Position numbers and translations under genes: made by a program
DNA from: Fermentimonas sp.
Lineage (GTDB): Bacteria > Bacteroidota > Bacteroidia > Bacteroidales > Dysgonomonadaceae
Reading direction: 5' to 3'
Assembly (NCBI GenBank): GCA_028709385.1
Contig: JAQVXD010000007.1
Location: 1 to 64,000, forward strand
DNA length: 64,000 bases
Part shown: in pieces, positions 25,714 to 35,106 of the stretch
How positions within the stretch are numbered: position 1 is the stretch's first letter
Layout of the letters: every line of letters begins with the position of its first letter
The notes under the pieces: generated by a model
What the model saw: only the letters and a program-made list of their open reading frames with translations
What the model was told of the DNA's origin: nothing
Databases searched by the model: none

Positions 25714-27519
25714 TTAAACAGCAATAGTGTCGAGCATCTTATCCAGATTAAGGCTGCGCGCTGACGCGTCAAATATCTTCCTGTACTCCCCTTTTAATTT
25801 ATAAAGAGACTCATGCGAACCGCTTTCAACAAGTTTGCCCTCTTCTAATACATGAATCACATCCGCATCCACTATCTGCGACAAAGAGTGAGAGATTATC
25901 ACAACCGTACGTCCCTCCTTAATAGCATCAAGACTCATTTTGATATGCTCTGTAGCTATTGCATCCAGACTGGCAGTGGGCTCATCAAGGAAAATCACAG
26001 GCGGGTTCTTCAGAAACAGGCGGGCTATGGCAATACGCTGCTGCTGCCCGCCACTCAAGTTTGATGCATCTGTTTTATATCCCTCAGGCAGCAACAACAC
26101 CTGATCATGCAGAAAAGCTTTTTTTGATGCTTCTATCACCTCTTCATGAGTTGCTTCTATCTTTCCATACTTGATGTTATCATATATAGTACCCTTAAAT
26201 ATATGGTTTTTCTGCAATACTAAACCGATATTATTGCGTAACGACCCGTTTTCGTAACTCTCCAGATCAATCCCATCCAGTGTAATAATTCCACTATCAG
26301 GTTTATAAAACTTACATAGCAAGTTAATCAGAGTACTCTTTCCTGCACCACTCAACCCTACAATGGCTGTAGTCTTTCCTTTTTCAAGAGTCAGGCTTAC
26401 ATTTGTTAGAGCCTTCTTTCCATTGGGGTAAGTGAAACTTACGTTACTCACTTCAAACTGACCCTTCACGTTTACAGCTTTAACATTACCACCCACCTCA
26501 ACAGCACTGTCATTATCCAGCACTTCAAAAAAACCATCAGCATAAATCAGAGCATCGTTTATCTGATCATAAATCCTGTGAAGCTGACTGATTGGTGCAG
26601 AGACATTACGGAATAGCATAATGTGCATCATTATGGCGCCGATACCCATCTGTCCGTTGAGTACCAAGTATACAGTAAGTATAATAATTAATACTACCCC
26701 TATTTGCTGAATGAACGACTTAAGGCTCTCGAACACATAACTCGTACGGCGCGTCTGTAACTGATTTTCCAGCATCTCCATCTGCACCTCGTACTGTTTT
26801 TCTCCCTCCATTTTCTCCCGAACGAAACTTTTAATAACAGTGATTGAGTCGATAATATTAATGAGTCCGTGATTCTTGCGCTCACGTTGCCCCCTCAACT
26901 GCATTCGCCAGCCTTTAAGTCGATGTGCCTGACGCTGACTAACGAAGAAATATATCGGTATTACAACAAGAGCCGTCAACCCCACATAAAAATTAGCATT
27001 AAACATCACCACCAGTGCAATAATAGCTGTTGAGAAGAGAGGCAAAATATCGATAAAGAAGTTTTGAACCAATCTGATCAAACTTTCCACCCCACGATTG
27101 ATACGTGTCTCTAAATATCCGGTCTGATTATCAGGCTCTGCAAAAAAAGACATCTTATAGGTCAGCAACCTGTCCACAGCCTTTTGTGACAAGTCGCTCC
27201 CCACCCTGATACGTATTTTCTCGCCAAAGTATTTCTGACCAAACTGTATACCAATATTAAGCAACTCGTTGGCAAGCATTATAGCCGATATAATCAACAG
27301 CAGCCTCATCCCGTTTTCAAATGGATCAGGCTGACGAAGCAACTCCTCCACACGGTTTATTGTTTCATTCACCAAAAGAGGATTCACCTGAGCAGCAAAG
27401 GACCCTATCAGTGTAAGAAAAAGAGTTCCTGCAATCATACCTTTGTAAGGTTTCACAAATGGCAACAGGTTTCGGAAAAGAGCTTTAAAAGATTGGGAAT
27501 AAGTATCATTTTTTTTCAT
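25714..27519 (-). CDS. ABC exporter half-transporter (fused permease and ATPase)
   Basis: This 601-residue protein (start at ATG 27517-27519, MKKNDTYSQ) has an N-terminal six-helix exporter membrane domain (about residues 20-320). A nucleotide-binding domain follows with Walker A GLSGAGKSTL, signature LSGGQQQRIAIAR and Walker B VIFLDEPTASLDA. It should act as a homodimer in the inner membrane, exporting a lipid, drug or peptide; the cargo cannot be read. Lipid A exporters (MsbA-like) share this layout. The single long gene has no accessory genes nearby. It is followed leftward by the YigZ gene. Confidence 0.93.
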   Translation of the reverse strand: MKKNDTYSQSFKALFRNLLPFVKPYKGMIAGTLFLTLIGSFAAQVNPLLVNETINRVEELLRQPDPFENGMRLLLIISAIMLANELLNIGIQFGQKYFGEKIRIRVGSDLSQKAVDRLLTYKMSFFAEPDNQTGYLETRINRGVESLIRLVQNFFIDILPLFSTAIIALVVMFNANFYVGLTALVVIPIYFFVSQRQAHRLKGWRMQLRGQRERKNHGLINIIDSITVIKSFVREKMEGEKQYEVQMEMLENQLQTRRTSYVFESLKSFIQQIGVVLIIILTVYLVLNGQMGIGAIMMHIMLFRNVSAPISQLHRIYDQINDALIYADGFFEVLDNDSAVEVGGNVKAVNVKGQFEVSNVSFTYPNGKKALTNVSLTLEKGKTTAIVGLSGAGKSTLINLLCKFYKPDSGIITLDGIDLESYENGSLRNNIGLVLQKNHIFKGTIYDNIKYGKIEATHEEVIEASKKAFLHDQVLLLPEGYKTDASNLSGGQQQRIAIARLFLKNPPVIFLDEPTASLDAIATEHIKMSLDAIKEGRTVVIISHSLSQIVDADVIHVLEEGKLVESGSHESLYKLKGEYRKIFDASARSLNLDKMLDTIAV

Positions 27520-27572
27520 CTGCAATTGGACTCAAAACACACTTGAAAGTTTAACTACAAGTATTTAACAAA

Positions 27573-27600
27573 GAAAAGCGACACCTTTTCGGGCATCGCT
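27573..27600 (-). terminator. Intrinsic terminator after the ribonucleotide reductase gene
   Basis: A 9-bp stem (AGCGATGCC with GGTGTCGCT, two G-U pairs) and a CGAAAA loop are followed by TTTTC on the minus strand, just downstream of the gene ending at 27639. Confidence 0.75.
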
Positions 27601-27638
27601 GATTCAATTTATTATAAAAACCAAAGTTTTCTACATTA

Positions 27639-30185
27639 TCAACACTTTGAAGCACCGCAATTGCGACACTTCAGGCACCCTTCCTCATAAACAAGAGTTT
27701 CATGTCCGCAAACTGGGCATTTTTGACCCTTAGCCTCAGTCTCGTTTGGCAGATATTTCTTAAGTGCCCGCTCAACACCATTCTTCCAGGTATTAATAGT
27801 TTCGCTGTCCAGCTCAAGTCCCGACACCAGCTTAATAACCTGATCTATAGGCATACCGTAACGAAGAACACCCGAAATAAGTTTTGCATAATTCCAGAAC
27901 TCTGGGTTGAATTTTCCGTCCAGTCCTTCAATAGTTACTTTATAACCACGTCGATTCTGAAACTGGAAATCATAATGCTTCCTGCCATCATTATCATATG
28001 CTTTTATGATTTTACCTGATGTAACGCTCTTTGGAATCATTATACCATCATCCTCATCGTTTATACCGGTAAAGATCTCATAAGGTCTGCCATTAAGCAA
28101 TCCGATAAATGCGATCCACTTCTCCTTATTATTCTGAAACTTAATAACGTCTGCATCAAGCTCAATAGGTCGTGAAGTTAAAATAGGAGGCATTTCGAAA
28201 CAGTCATCATCACTTTTTTTCTCTTTCTCTTCTGCATCACCATTAGAAATTAAAACACCCGATCTTGAACCGTCACGATAAACAGTACACCCTTTGCACC
28301 CACTCTTCCAAGCCTCCAGATATAATTCACCCACAAGCTCTTCCGATACATCATTAGGCAGATTGATAGTAACACTTATTGAGTGGTCAACCCATTTCTG
28401 TACACGCCCCTGCATACGAACCTTCTGCAGCCAGTCCACATCATTCGATGTAGCTTTATAATATGGTGATTTAGCAACCAGTTCATCAATTTCAGCATTT
28501 GTATATTTTTTAGTAGTCTCATAGCCGTTTGCCTCCATCCAGGTCACAAATTTGTGATGAAACACGGTATATTCTTCCCACGAATCCCCGTTTTCGTCAA
28601 CAAAATCAATTTTCACATCCCTGTCATTAGGATTCACTTTACGCCTGCGGGTATAAACAGGAAGAAACACAGGTTCAATACCGGAAGTTGTCTGAGACAT
28701 CAGACTGGTGGTGCCTGTTGGTGCTATCGTGAGACAAGCGATATTTCTTCTGCCATACTTAACCATATTTTCATACATCTGAGGACTTGCATCTTTCAGG
28801 CGATTAATAAATGGATTATTTTTCTCACGCTCAGCATCAAAAATTTCAAAAGCACCTCTTTCTTTAGCCATTTGCACTGAAGAAGTATATGCATTTATAG
28901 CTACTTCGCGGTGCACCTTTTCTGAGAAGTCATTGCCCTCGTCTGTTCCGTATCTAATTCCTAAAGCTGCAAGCATATCGCCTTCTGCAGTAATCCCGAC
29001 ACCGGTACGGCGACCTTGTAAAGTTTTACGCTGTATCTTCTTCCAAAGATTTCTCTCAGTAAATTTCACCTCTTCCGTTTCTGGGTCAGCATCTATTTTT
29101 TCGAGAATCTTATCAATCTTCTCAGCTTCCAGATCAACAATATCATCCATAATCCGCTGTGCCAGCTGTACATGCTTTCCGAACAGCTCGAAGTTGAAAT
29201 ATGCATTCTCTGTAAAAGGATTCACCACGTATGAATACAGATTAATTGCAAGCAAACGACAGCTGTCGTAAGTACACAATGGAATCTCACCACAAGGATT
29301 GGTAGATACAGTTTTAAAACCGAGGTCGGCATAACAGTCGGGCACCGATTCCCGAATTATGGTATCCCAGAACAGGACTCCCGGCTCTGCCGATCTCCAT
29401 GCATTATGTACAATCTTTTCCCATAACTTTTGAGCATCAATTGTTTTCTCATACTTAGGTTTATCTGAGTTAACCGGAAACTTTTGTTGATAGGTCTCAC
29501 CCTTTGAAACTGCTTCCATAAAAGCATCATCAATTTTTACCGAGATATTTGCACCGGTTACCTTGCCCTGCTCCAATTTTGCATCTATGAAATCCTCTGA
29601 GTCAGGATGCCCTATAGAAACACTAAGCATTAATGCACCGCGACGGCCATCCTGCGCCACCTCACGAGTGGAGTTTGAATAGCGTTCCATAAATGGAACC
29701 AAACCGGTTGATGTAAGTGCAGAGTTTTTTACAGGCGAGCCTTTAGGGCGGATATGAGATAAGTCGTGACCCACCCCACCCCGACGTTTCATCAATTGCA
29801 CCTGTTCTTCATCAATACGGATGATCGCGCCGTACGAGTCGGCACTTCCATCCATCCCGATCACAAAACAGTTAGACAACGATGCAACCTGAAAATCGTT
29901 ACCGATACCAGTCATCGGACTACCTTGTGGGATAATATATTTAAAGCGATCAAACAGATCAAAAAGTTCCTGTTCGCTTAAAGGATTTTCATATTTCTTT
30001 TCAATCCTTGCAACCTCTTTTGCAAGTCTCCAATGCATATCCTCGGGAGTCTTTTCATAAATTACACCCTGACTGTCTTTAAGCGCATACTTGCTTACCC
30101 ACACCTTGGCAGCGAGTTCATCTCCGCTAAAATACTCAAGCGATGCCTTATACGCTTCGTCGAAAGTGTATGTCTTCTTTTTCAT
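27639..30185 (-). CDS. nrdJ: Class II (adenosylcobalamin-dependent) ribonucleotide reductase
   Basis: This 848-residue enzyme shows class II NrdJ features. The N-terminal substrate Cys region has NCFVIGMDGSADS, the active-site loop has NPCGEIPLCTYDSCRLLAINLYSYV, and the glycine-rich GRRGALMLSVSIGHPD and IAPTGTTSLMSQTTSG segments are typical. The C-terminus carries a zinc-ribbon-like cysteine cluster (CPVCGHETLVYEEGCLKCRNCG) that may donate electrons. It reduces ribonucleotides to deoxyribonucleotides and works without oxygen, which suits an anaerobe. It is monocistronic, with a terminator directly downstream. I see no cobalamin riboswitch upstream. Confidence 0.95.
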   Translation of the reverse strand: MKKKTYTFDEAYKASLEYFSGDELAAKVWVSKYALKDSQGVIYEKTPEDMHWRLAKEVARIEKKYENPLSEQELFDLFDRFKYIIPQGSPMTGIGNDFQVASLSNCFVIGMDGSADSYGAIIRIDEEQVQLMKRRGGVGHDLSHIRPKGSPVKNSALTSTGLVPFMERYSNSTREVAQDGRRGALMLSVSIGHPDSEDFIDAKLEQGKVTGANISVKIDDAFMEAVSKGETYQQKFPVNSDKPKYEKTIDAQKLWEKIVHNAWRSAEPGVLFWDTIIRESVPDCYADLGFKTVSTNPCGEIPLCTYDSCRLLAINLYSYVVNPFTENAYFNFELFGKHVQLAQRIMDDIVDLEAEKIDKILEKIDADPETEEVKFTERNLWKKIQRKTLQGRRTGVGITAEGDMLAALGIRYGTDEGNDFSEKVHREVAINAYTSSVQMAKERGAFEIFDAEREKNNPFINRLKDASPQMYENMVKYGRRNIACLTIAPTGTTSLMSQTTSGIEPVFLPVYTRRRKVNPNDRDVKIDFVDENGDSWEEYTVFHHKFVTWMEANGYETTKKYTNAEIDELVAKSPYYKATSNDVDWLQKVRMQGRVQKWVDHSISVTINLPNDVSEELVGELYLEAWKSGCKGCTVYRDGSRSGVLISNGDAEEKEKKSDDDCFEMPPILTSRPIELDADVIKFQNNKEKWIAFIGLLNGRPYEIFTGINDEDDGIMIPKSVTSGKIIKAYDNDGRKHYDFQFQNRRGYKVTIEGLDGKFNPEFWNYAKLISGVLRYGMPIDQVIKLVSGLELDSETINTWKNGVERALKKYLPNETEAKGQKCPVCGHETLVYEEGCLKCRNCGASKC

Positions 30186-30515
30186 AAGCTAATGGTTTTA
30201 CTAAAAAAAATAAATAATTCACTGCTAATAAGTAATCACAATGAATTTTGATTTTCCGAAATCTGATATTTTTCATTGTCAGACTTATTTGGCCATGCAA
30301 GTTTATTGAAAGTTTCTAAGAATGCAAAATATTTACAAATATATTTATCAACAATCATGCAAACTTTTCTAAAATAAATTGTATTACTCTGATTACATGC
30401 GTTTTAAAAATTCAACTTAGACGAAATGTTTTCCAATTGAGCAAACTATGCTGATTTATAGACAGATGAAATAAACAAGTAAATTAAAGAAAAAAATCCA
30501 TAAAAGTGAAGAAAA
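30186..30515. other. AT-rich spacer between the reductase and the serpin terminator
   Basis: This gap of about 330 bases has no coding frame of note. On the minus strand a TATATTTG box lies near 30330 with a TTTG 16 bases further upstream. That spacing is short of the usual 19-21, so it is only a weak promoter candidate for the reductase gene. No hairpin or riboswitch core was seen. Confidence 0.4.
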
Positions 30516-30550
30516 AAATCACTCAGCGATAGCAACTCGCTGAGTGATTT
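30516..30550 (-). terminator. Strong intrinsic terminator after the serpin gene
   Basis: A 14-bp perfect stem (AAATCACTCAGCGA with its complement) and a 7-base loop are followed by a T run on the minus strand, just past the serpin stop at 30589. Confidence 0.85.
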
Positions 30551-30588
30551 ACCTTTTATGTATAATATTTATAAAACTGAGTCTAATT

Positions 30589-31848
30589 TTAGTCGAAATC
30601 CTTCACTGCACCCATAAATAAAATCGAACCAGTAGAATTTTCCTGAATTATATATATAAATGGTTTGTTAGCGTTAAATGTTACAGTTTTGCCCGGTTGA
30701 TAGGAGGTCACTTCAACACCTATTACCGTAACCGCTGCAGCTTCTGTCCCAACTTCATCTGTACTTATATAAGTAAACTGCTTAACAAATGATATAAATG
30801 CATCAACATCTGACATTCGTGAGAAGTCTGCACTTTCTGGATCAAAGGCAATACCCATTCCCATATTTATAAGGGCATCATTAAGCTGCCTGCTATACTC
30901 CGTCTTGAATTTTGGCAGAAAAAGATCAACCTCCCTGCTTCGTAAACCTGATTTTAATTTACTCCAGGAGTCACTGTTTTGCAAATCCGATGTAATGTCG
31001 GCAATTTTCTTGCCCTCTTTGGGCAGCAGAACAAGCATACTGAACGCCTGGTTTCCGTATGGCATTTCAACAATTTGCATCAATTGATTTTCGTTATAAT
31101 TGAAATTAGATTTCTGATGCATCATATCTACACTCTTCAACTCTCCGTTTTCATAGTAAAAAGGCTTACCGGACGTGTTTTTCGGATCGAATTCTGATGT
31201 CCAGATTCCTTTAAAATATAATGCATTCATAAGATACATCAATGCCATTGGGTTTGTTTTATCAAGAACATGATTTATAAGATTGTTTGTATTATCAGCC
31301 GCCCACTGATTCATACGTTTCACGGTGTTGACATCAGTAAAATCCACCGACTCAACAGTAGAATTAAAATACTCTTGGTTCAAACTGATAAAATCTTTCT
31401 TAATCTCCACATTCTTATTAGTCCATATTGAGTTAGCTATAGCCAGTTTAGTGGAAGGGTCTGTTTTAAGAAGCGCTTCCCTCAACTTCTTATAGTACTC
31501 GTTAACTTCCTGGTCAGTATATCCTTCAAGTCTTAAAACCTTCTGCATTGCAGCTTTCGTTTCACCATCGGCGCCGTTCCATGTCATTGCCAGTGCCATA
31601 CTCAGACTCAGAGGTGAAACCATAAAATTCTCATCCAGATCGGCTGCTTCTTCGTTAAATACATTTGCAAAAAATTCAAAGGCAAACTGCTGGTCCGACT
31701 TCACCATTTCTGTTTCAGATGAACGCAATTCAATCTTTATTGGGTCAGGCAGATCTTTATTGATTTCACTGTTGCTTTTTTCACAGGATGCAATTAATAA
31801 CAGAGTTGTAAAAGCAAGAAAAACGAGGGTGCTAAATTTTGATTTCAT
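30589..31848 (-). CDS. Serpin-family protease inhibitor, lipoprotein
   Basis: This 419-residue protein has a lipoprotein signal (lipobox LLIASCEKS, Cys at about residue 22) followed by a full serpin fold. The N-terminal helix region includes NVFNEEAADLDENFMVSPLSLS, and the breach/shutter segment includes ALYFKGIW. The hinge of the reactive-centre loop is DEVGTEAAAVTV, matching the (E)xGTEAAAxT pattern needed for loop insertion, so it should be inhibitory. The C-terminal strand is FNANKPFIYIIQENSTGSILFMG. It would trap a serine or cysteine protease at the cell surface or in the periplasm. Aligning to alpha-1-antitrypsin gives P1 near Thr. It is monocistronic. Confidence 0.93.
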   Translation of the reverse strand: MKSKFSTLVFLAFTTLLLIASCEKSNSEINKDLPDPIKIELRSSETEMVKSDQQFAFEFFANVFNEEAADLDENFMVSPLSLSMALAMTWNGADGETKAAMQKVLRLEGYTDQEVNEYYKKLREALLKTDPSTKLAIANSIWTNKNVEIKKDFISLNQEYFNSTVESVDFTDVNTVKRMNQWAADNTNNLINHVLDKTNPMALMYLMNALYFKGIWTSEFDPKNTSGKPFYYENGELKSVDMMHQKSNFNYNENQLMQIVEMPYGNQAFSMLVLLPKEGKKIADITSDLQNSDSWSKLKSGLRSREVDLFLPKFKTEYSRQLNDALINMGMGIAFDPESADFSRMSDVDAFISFVKQFTYISTDEVGTEAAAVTVIGVEVTSYQPGKTVTFNANKPFIYIIQENSTGSILFMGAVKDFD

Positions 31849-32201
31849 AAGTTAGAGGTTATCTTTTTTATAACGAATATACTTTTACCAATATTAGTTA
31901 GATGTTTTAAAAGGCAATTTGTTGCATCCGACAAGATATTTAACAATTACAGGCTGCAATTAAATGTATATTAAATTCTATTTTAGTACTAAGCAGATTC
32001 TAATCAACTTTAGAAGTTTGTTAGCAGTTGGTAGGTTTTTAATACATACTAAGCAGGTATATTTTGTTGAGAATTCAGTTTACAAACAGTCTAAGTGCAG
32101 GCAGGACTATGTTTTTTGTTAACATAGTGTTTTGACAAAAAAAATGATTAATTTTGTACTTCAAATCCACACTTAGATTCACTTTTTTAAATTTTGCTGT
32201 A
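31849..32201. other. Intergenic region holding the speA 5' leader
   Basis: There are no genes here. A -7 box TAATTTTG at 32149-32156 lies about 45 bases before the speA start, without a well-placed -33 box. The decamer TACTAAGCAG occurs twice, exactly 60 bases apart (31987-31996 and 32047-32056), which might be a protein-binding repeat. The serpin gene starts leftward from the other side. Confidence 0.45.
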
Positions 32202-34100
32202 ATGAGAAAATGGCGCATTGAAGATTCAGAGGAACTTTACAACATAAATGGCTGGGGAAACGGTTATTTCTCGATTAATGATAAGGGAAATGTTCAGGTA
32301 ACACCAACAAAACAGGAAGAGTTGAGTGTTGATCTTAATGATCTTATGCGTGAGCTGTATTTAAGAGATGTAGTTGCACCTGTTTTAATTCGCTTCCCTG
32401 AGATTCTTGATAATCGTATCGAGAAAATATCACAGAGCTTTGCCAAAGCCTCTAAAGAGTATGATTATAAGGCAAAGAATCATATCATATACCCCATCAA
32501 GGTAAATCAGATGCGTCAGGTGGTGGAGGAGATTGTTTCAAGCGGAAAACGGTTCAATATTGGTCTTGAGGCAGGCTCAAAACCAGAACTTCATGCTGTT
32601 CTTGCTACTAATACCGACAACAACTCACTTATAATCTGCAACGGTTATAAAGATGAAAGTTATATTGAACTTGCTTTGCTTGCACAAAAGATGGGTAAGC
32701 AGGTTTTTCTTGTGATCGAGAAACAAAATGAACTGGAACTGATCATTCAGATAGCTAAAAGACTAAAAGTAAAGCCTAATATAGGTGTCAGAGTAAAACT
32801 TTCGAGCTCCGGCAGCGGCAAGTGGGAAGATTCGGGCGGTGATGCAAGTAAATTCGGATTAAATTCAAGTGAACTTTTAGAGGCACTTGAGGTTTTGAAG
32901 AAGAATAATATGGGCGACTGTTTTCGTTTGATTCATTTCCATATTGGCAGCCAGATCACTAAGATAAGGAAAATTAAAACTGCACTTCGTGAGGCTGCAC
33001 AGTTTTACGTACAGCTGCACGCATTAGGTTTCAATATTGAGTTTGTTGACATAGGCGGCGGTCTCGGCGTTGACTACGACGGTACTCGCTCCTCATTTAC
33101 AGAAAACAGCATCAACTACTCTATTCAGGAGTATGTTAACGACTCTGTATCTACCTTTGTGGATGCTGCAAATAAAAATGAACTTCCTCATCCTAATATA
33201 ATTACTGAATCAGGACGTGCATTAACTGCGCATCATTCTGTACTTATTTTTGAGGTTCTGGAAACCACAACACTTCCTGAATGGCCTGAGGAAAAAGATA
33301 TACAGGAAGATGATCATGAACTGGTTAAGGAGCTTTACAAGATTTGGGACACGCTAACTCAGCCACGAATGCTGGAAGCATGGCATGATTCGCAGCAGAT
33401 CAGAGACGAGTCGATGGACCTTTTCAGTCTGGGTATGCTCGACTTAAAAACCAGGGCTCAGGTGGAGCAGCTATACTACTCTATTGCACGTGAAATCAGT
33501 ATCACCAGCAACAGGGCAAAACATGCACCACAGGAACTGCGTGAGTTATCAAAACTCCTAGGAGATAAATACTTTTGTAATTTCTCTCTGTTTCAGTCGC
33601 TTCCCGACTCATGGGGTATTGACCAGGTGTTCCCGATTATTCCTATACACCGACTTGATGAGAAGCCCGACAGAACAGCCACTTTGCAGGATATAACTTG
33701 TGACTCTGACGGAAATATTTCGAATTTTGCCTCTCAGGATGGTTTTCGTTCTTCACTTCTTCCCGTTCATTCACTCAAGAAAAATGAGCCTTATTATTTA
33801 GGTGTATTTCTTGTGGGTGCATATCAGGAAATTTTGGGAGATCTGCACAATCTTTTTGGAGACACCAATGTAGTTCATGTATCTACAGGTGAAAACGGAT
33901 ATCAGATTGATCAGGTAATTGATGGCGAATCGGTGGCGGATGTGCTTGAGTACGTACAATATAATCCTAAGAAGTTGGTGCGTACCGTTGAGACATGGGT
34001 AATGAGTTCTGTGAAACAGGGGAAAATATCTGTTGAAGAGGGTAAGGAGTTTCTGTCGAATTACCGCTCAGGATTATACGGATATACCTATCTGGAGTGA
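32202..34100 (+). CDS. speA: Biosynthetic arginine decarboxylase
   Basis: I choose ATG 32202 (MRKWRIEDSEELYNI), not the TTG of the ORF track. The 632-residue PLP enzyme matches SpeA in length. Its PLP lysine lies in IYPIKVNQMRQV, a glycine-rich segment is GLEAGSKPEL, another family signature is FVDIGGGLGVDYDGT, and the end has CNGYKDESY (early) and GRALTAHHSVL. It makes agmatine from arginine, the first step of a putrescine/spermidine route. The gene is convergent with the following efflux gene, and the two overlap by 13 bases at their 3' ends. Confidence 0.96.
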   Translation: MRKWRIEDSEELYNINGWGNGYFSINDKGNVQVTPTKQEELSVDLNDLMRELYLRDVVAPVLIRFPEILDNRIEKISQSFAKASKEYDYKAKNHIIYPIKVNQMRQVVEEIVSSGKRFNIGLEAGSKPELHAVLATNTDNNSLIICNGYKDESYIELALLAQKMGKQVFLVIEKQNELELIIQIAKRLKVKPNIGVRVKLSSSGSGKWEDSGGDASKFGLNSSELLEALEVLKKNNMGDCFRLIHFHIGSQITKIRKIKTALREAAQFYVQLHALGFNIEFVDIGGGLGVDYDGTRSSFTENSINYSIQEYVNDSVSTFVDAANKNELPHPNIITESGRALTAHHSVLIFEVLETTTLPEWPEEKDIQEDDHELVKELYKIWDTLTQPRMLEAWHDSQQIRDESMDLFSLGMLDLKTRAQVEQLYYSIAREISITSNRAKHAPQELRELSKLLGDKYFCNFSLFQSLPDSWGIDQVFPIIPIHRLDEKPDRTATLQDITCDSDGNISNFASQDGFRSSLLPVHSLKKNEPYYLGVFLVGAYQEILGDLHNLFGDTNVVHVSTGENGYQIDQVIDGESVADVLEYVQYNPKKLVRTVETWVMSSVKQGKISVEEGKEFLSNYRSGLYGYTYLE

Positions 34101-34993
34101 CCATTCTTGCTGTCATCCAACACACAATCCTCACCCGGCAACTCAAACTCAATTGTGCAGTGATGGGCGTCTATTTTAAAAAGAGATTCCCTTATTTTGT
34201 CCTTTAATAATTGCTGGTCTGACATACTCAACTCATTTTTGAGCACCACGTGGAAGGTGAGTACGTTATACTCACCATCTACTGACCATGCATGCATATC
34301 GTGCACAGAACATACTTCACTGAAACCGAGAATCATATCTTCAACACTTGTCAGATTTAGCTTTGAGGGACTCCCCTGCAATATAATACGCAGACTTTCG
34401 CGAATGTTGCGGTAAACATTTACCAATATAAAAATTGCAATAGCAATAGATAAAATAGGGTCAATTATTGGGGCATCGACAAAATACATAACTCCTGCAC
34501 CAATAAGTACTGCCACCCAACCTAAAACATCTTCCAGCATATGCAGTGAAACAACCTTCTCGTTTATTGAACTGCCTTTGCGCAGCCTGAACAAAGCAAT
34601 GCTGTTTACTATAACACCCAGAACAGCCAGTAAAAGCATACCTTTAACATCCGGCTGCTGAGGATTAAAAAGTCGGGGTATGGAATTAATGAGTATCACT
34701 ACACTACCCACCAAAAGAATTACAGAATTGATTACAGCACCTAAAAGTGAGAAACGTTTATAACCGTATGTGAAATCCTGTGTGCGAGGTTTTTTAGAAA
34801 CTTTCTGAAAGTACCATGAAAGTCCCAGAGTAATACTGTCACCCAAATCATGAACAGCATCCGAAAGTATTGCCATACTGTTGGTTAACACTCCACCGAT
34901 AAATTCGATAATTGTGAAAGCGAGATTCAGTAAGAAAGCAGTTTTGATGTTTTTTACATCATTATTGCCATGATTATGATTGTGTGCATTCAT
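34088..34993 (-). CDS. Cation diffusion facilitator (Zn/Co/Cd efflux), CzcD-like
   Basis: This 301-residue membrane protein of the CDF family starts with a short His-rich N-terminus (MNAHNHNHGNND). About six membrane helices follow, with two metal-coordinating motifs: SDAVHDLGDSI on helix 2 and HMLEDVLGWVAVLIG on helix 5. A cytoplasmic C-terminal domain (about residues 215-300) ends ELPGEDCVLDD and contains DMHAWSVDGEYNVLTFHVVL. It exports divalent metals in exchange for protons. The 3' end overlaps speA by 13 bases in convergent orientation; the 5' end diverges from the S9 peptidase gene. Confidence 0.93.
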   Translation of the reverse strand: MNAHNHNHGNNDVKNIKTAFLLNLAFTIIEFIGGVLTNSMAILSDAVHDLGDSITLGLSWYFQKVSKKPRTQDFTYGYKRFSLLGAVINSVILLVGSVVILINSIPRLFNPQQPDVKGMLLLAVLGVIVNSIALFRLRKGSSINEKVVSLHMLEDVLGWVAVLIGAGVMYFVDAPIIDPILSIAIAIFILVNVYRNIRESLRIILQGSPSKLNLTSVEDMILGFSEVCSVHDMHAWSVDGEYNVLTFHVVLKNELSMSDQQLLKDKIRESLFKIDAHHCTIEFELPGEDCVLDDSKNGHSR

Positions 34994-35106
34994 AAAATGT
35001 ATGTGATATAGATAATAACATTAAGAGAAAAAGAAAGTTCAGTACTGTTATATAAGTCATTATTATGTATATTTGTTATGATAAACCCAATTTATAAACA
35101 TGAGAC

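Noticed and set aside
30186-30588. Cobalamin riboswitch before the B12-dependent reductase
   Set aside because: I looked for the conserved B12-box-like core on the minus strand and found none.
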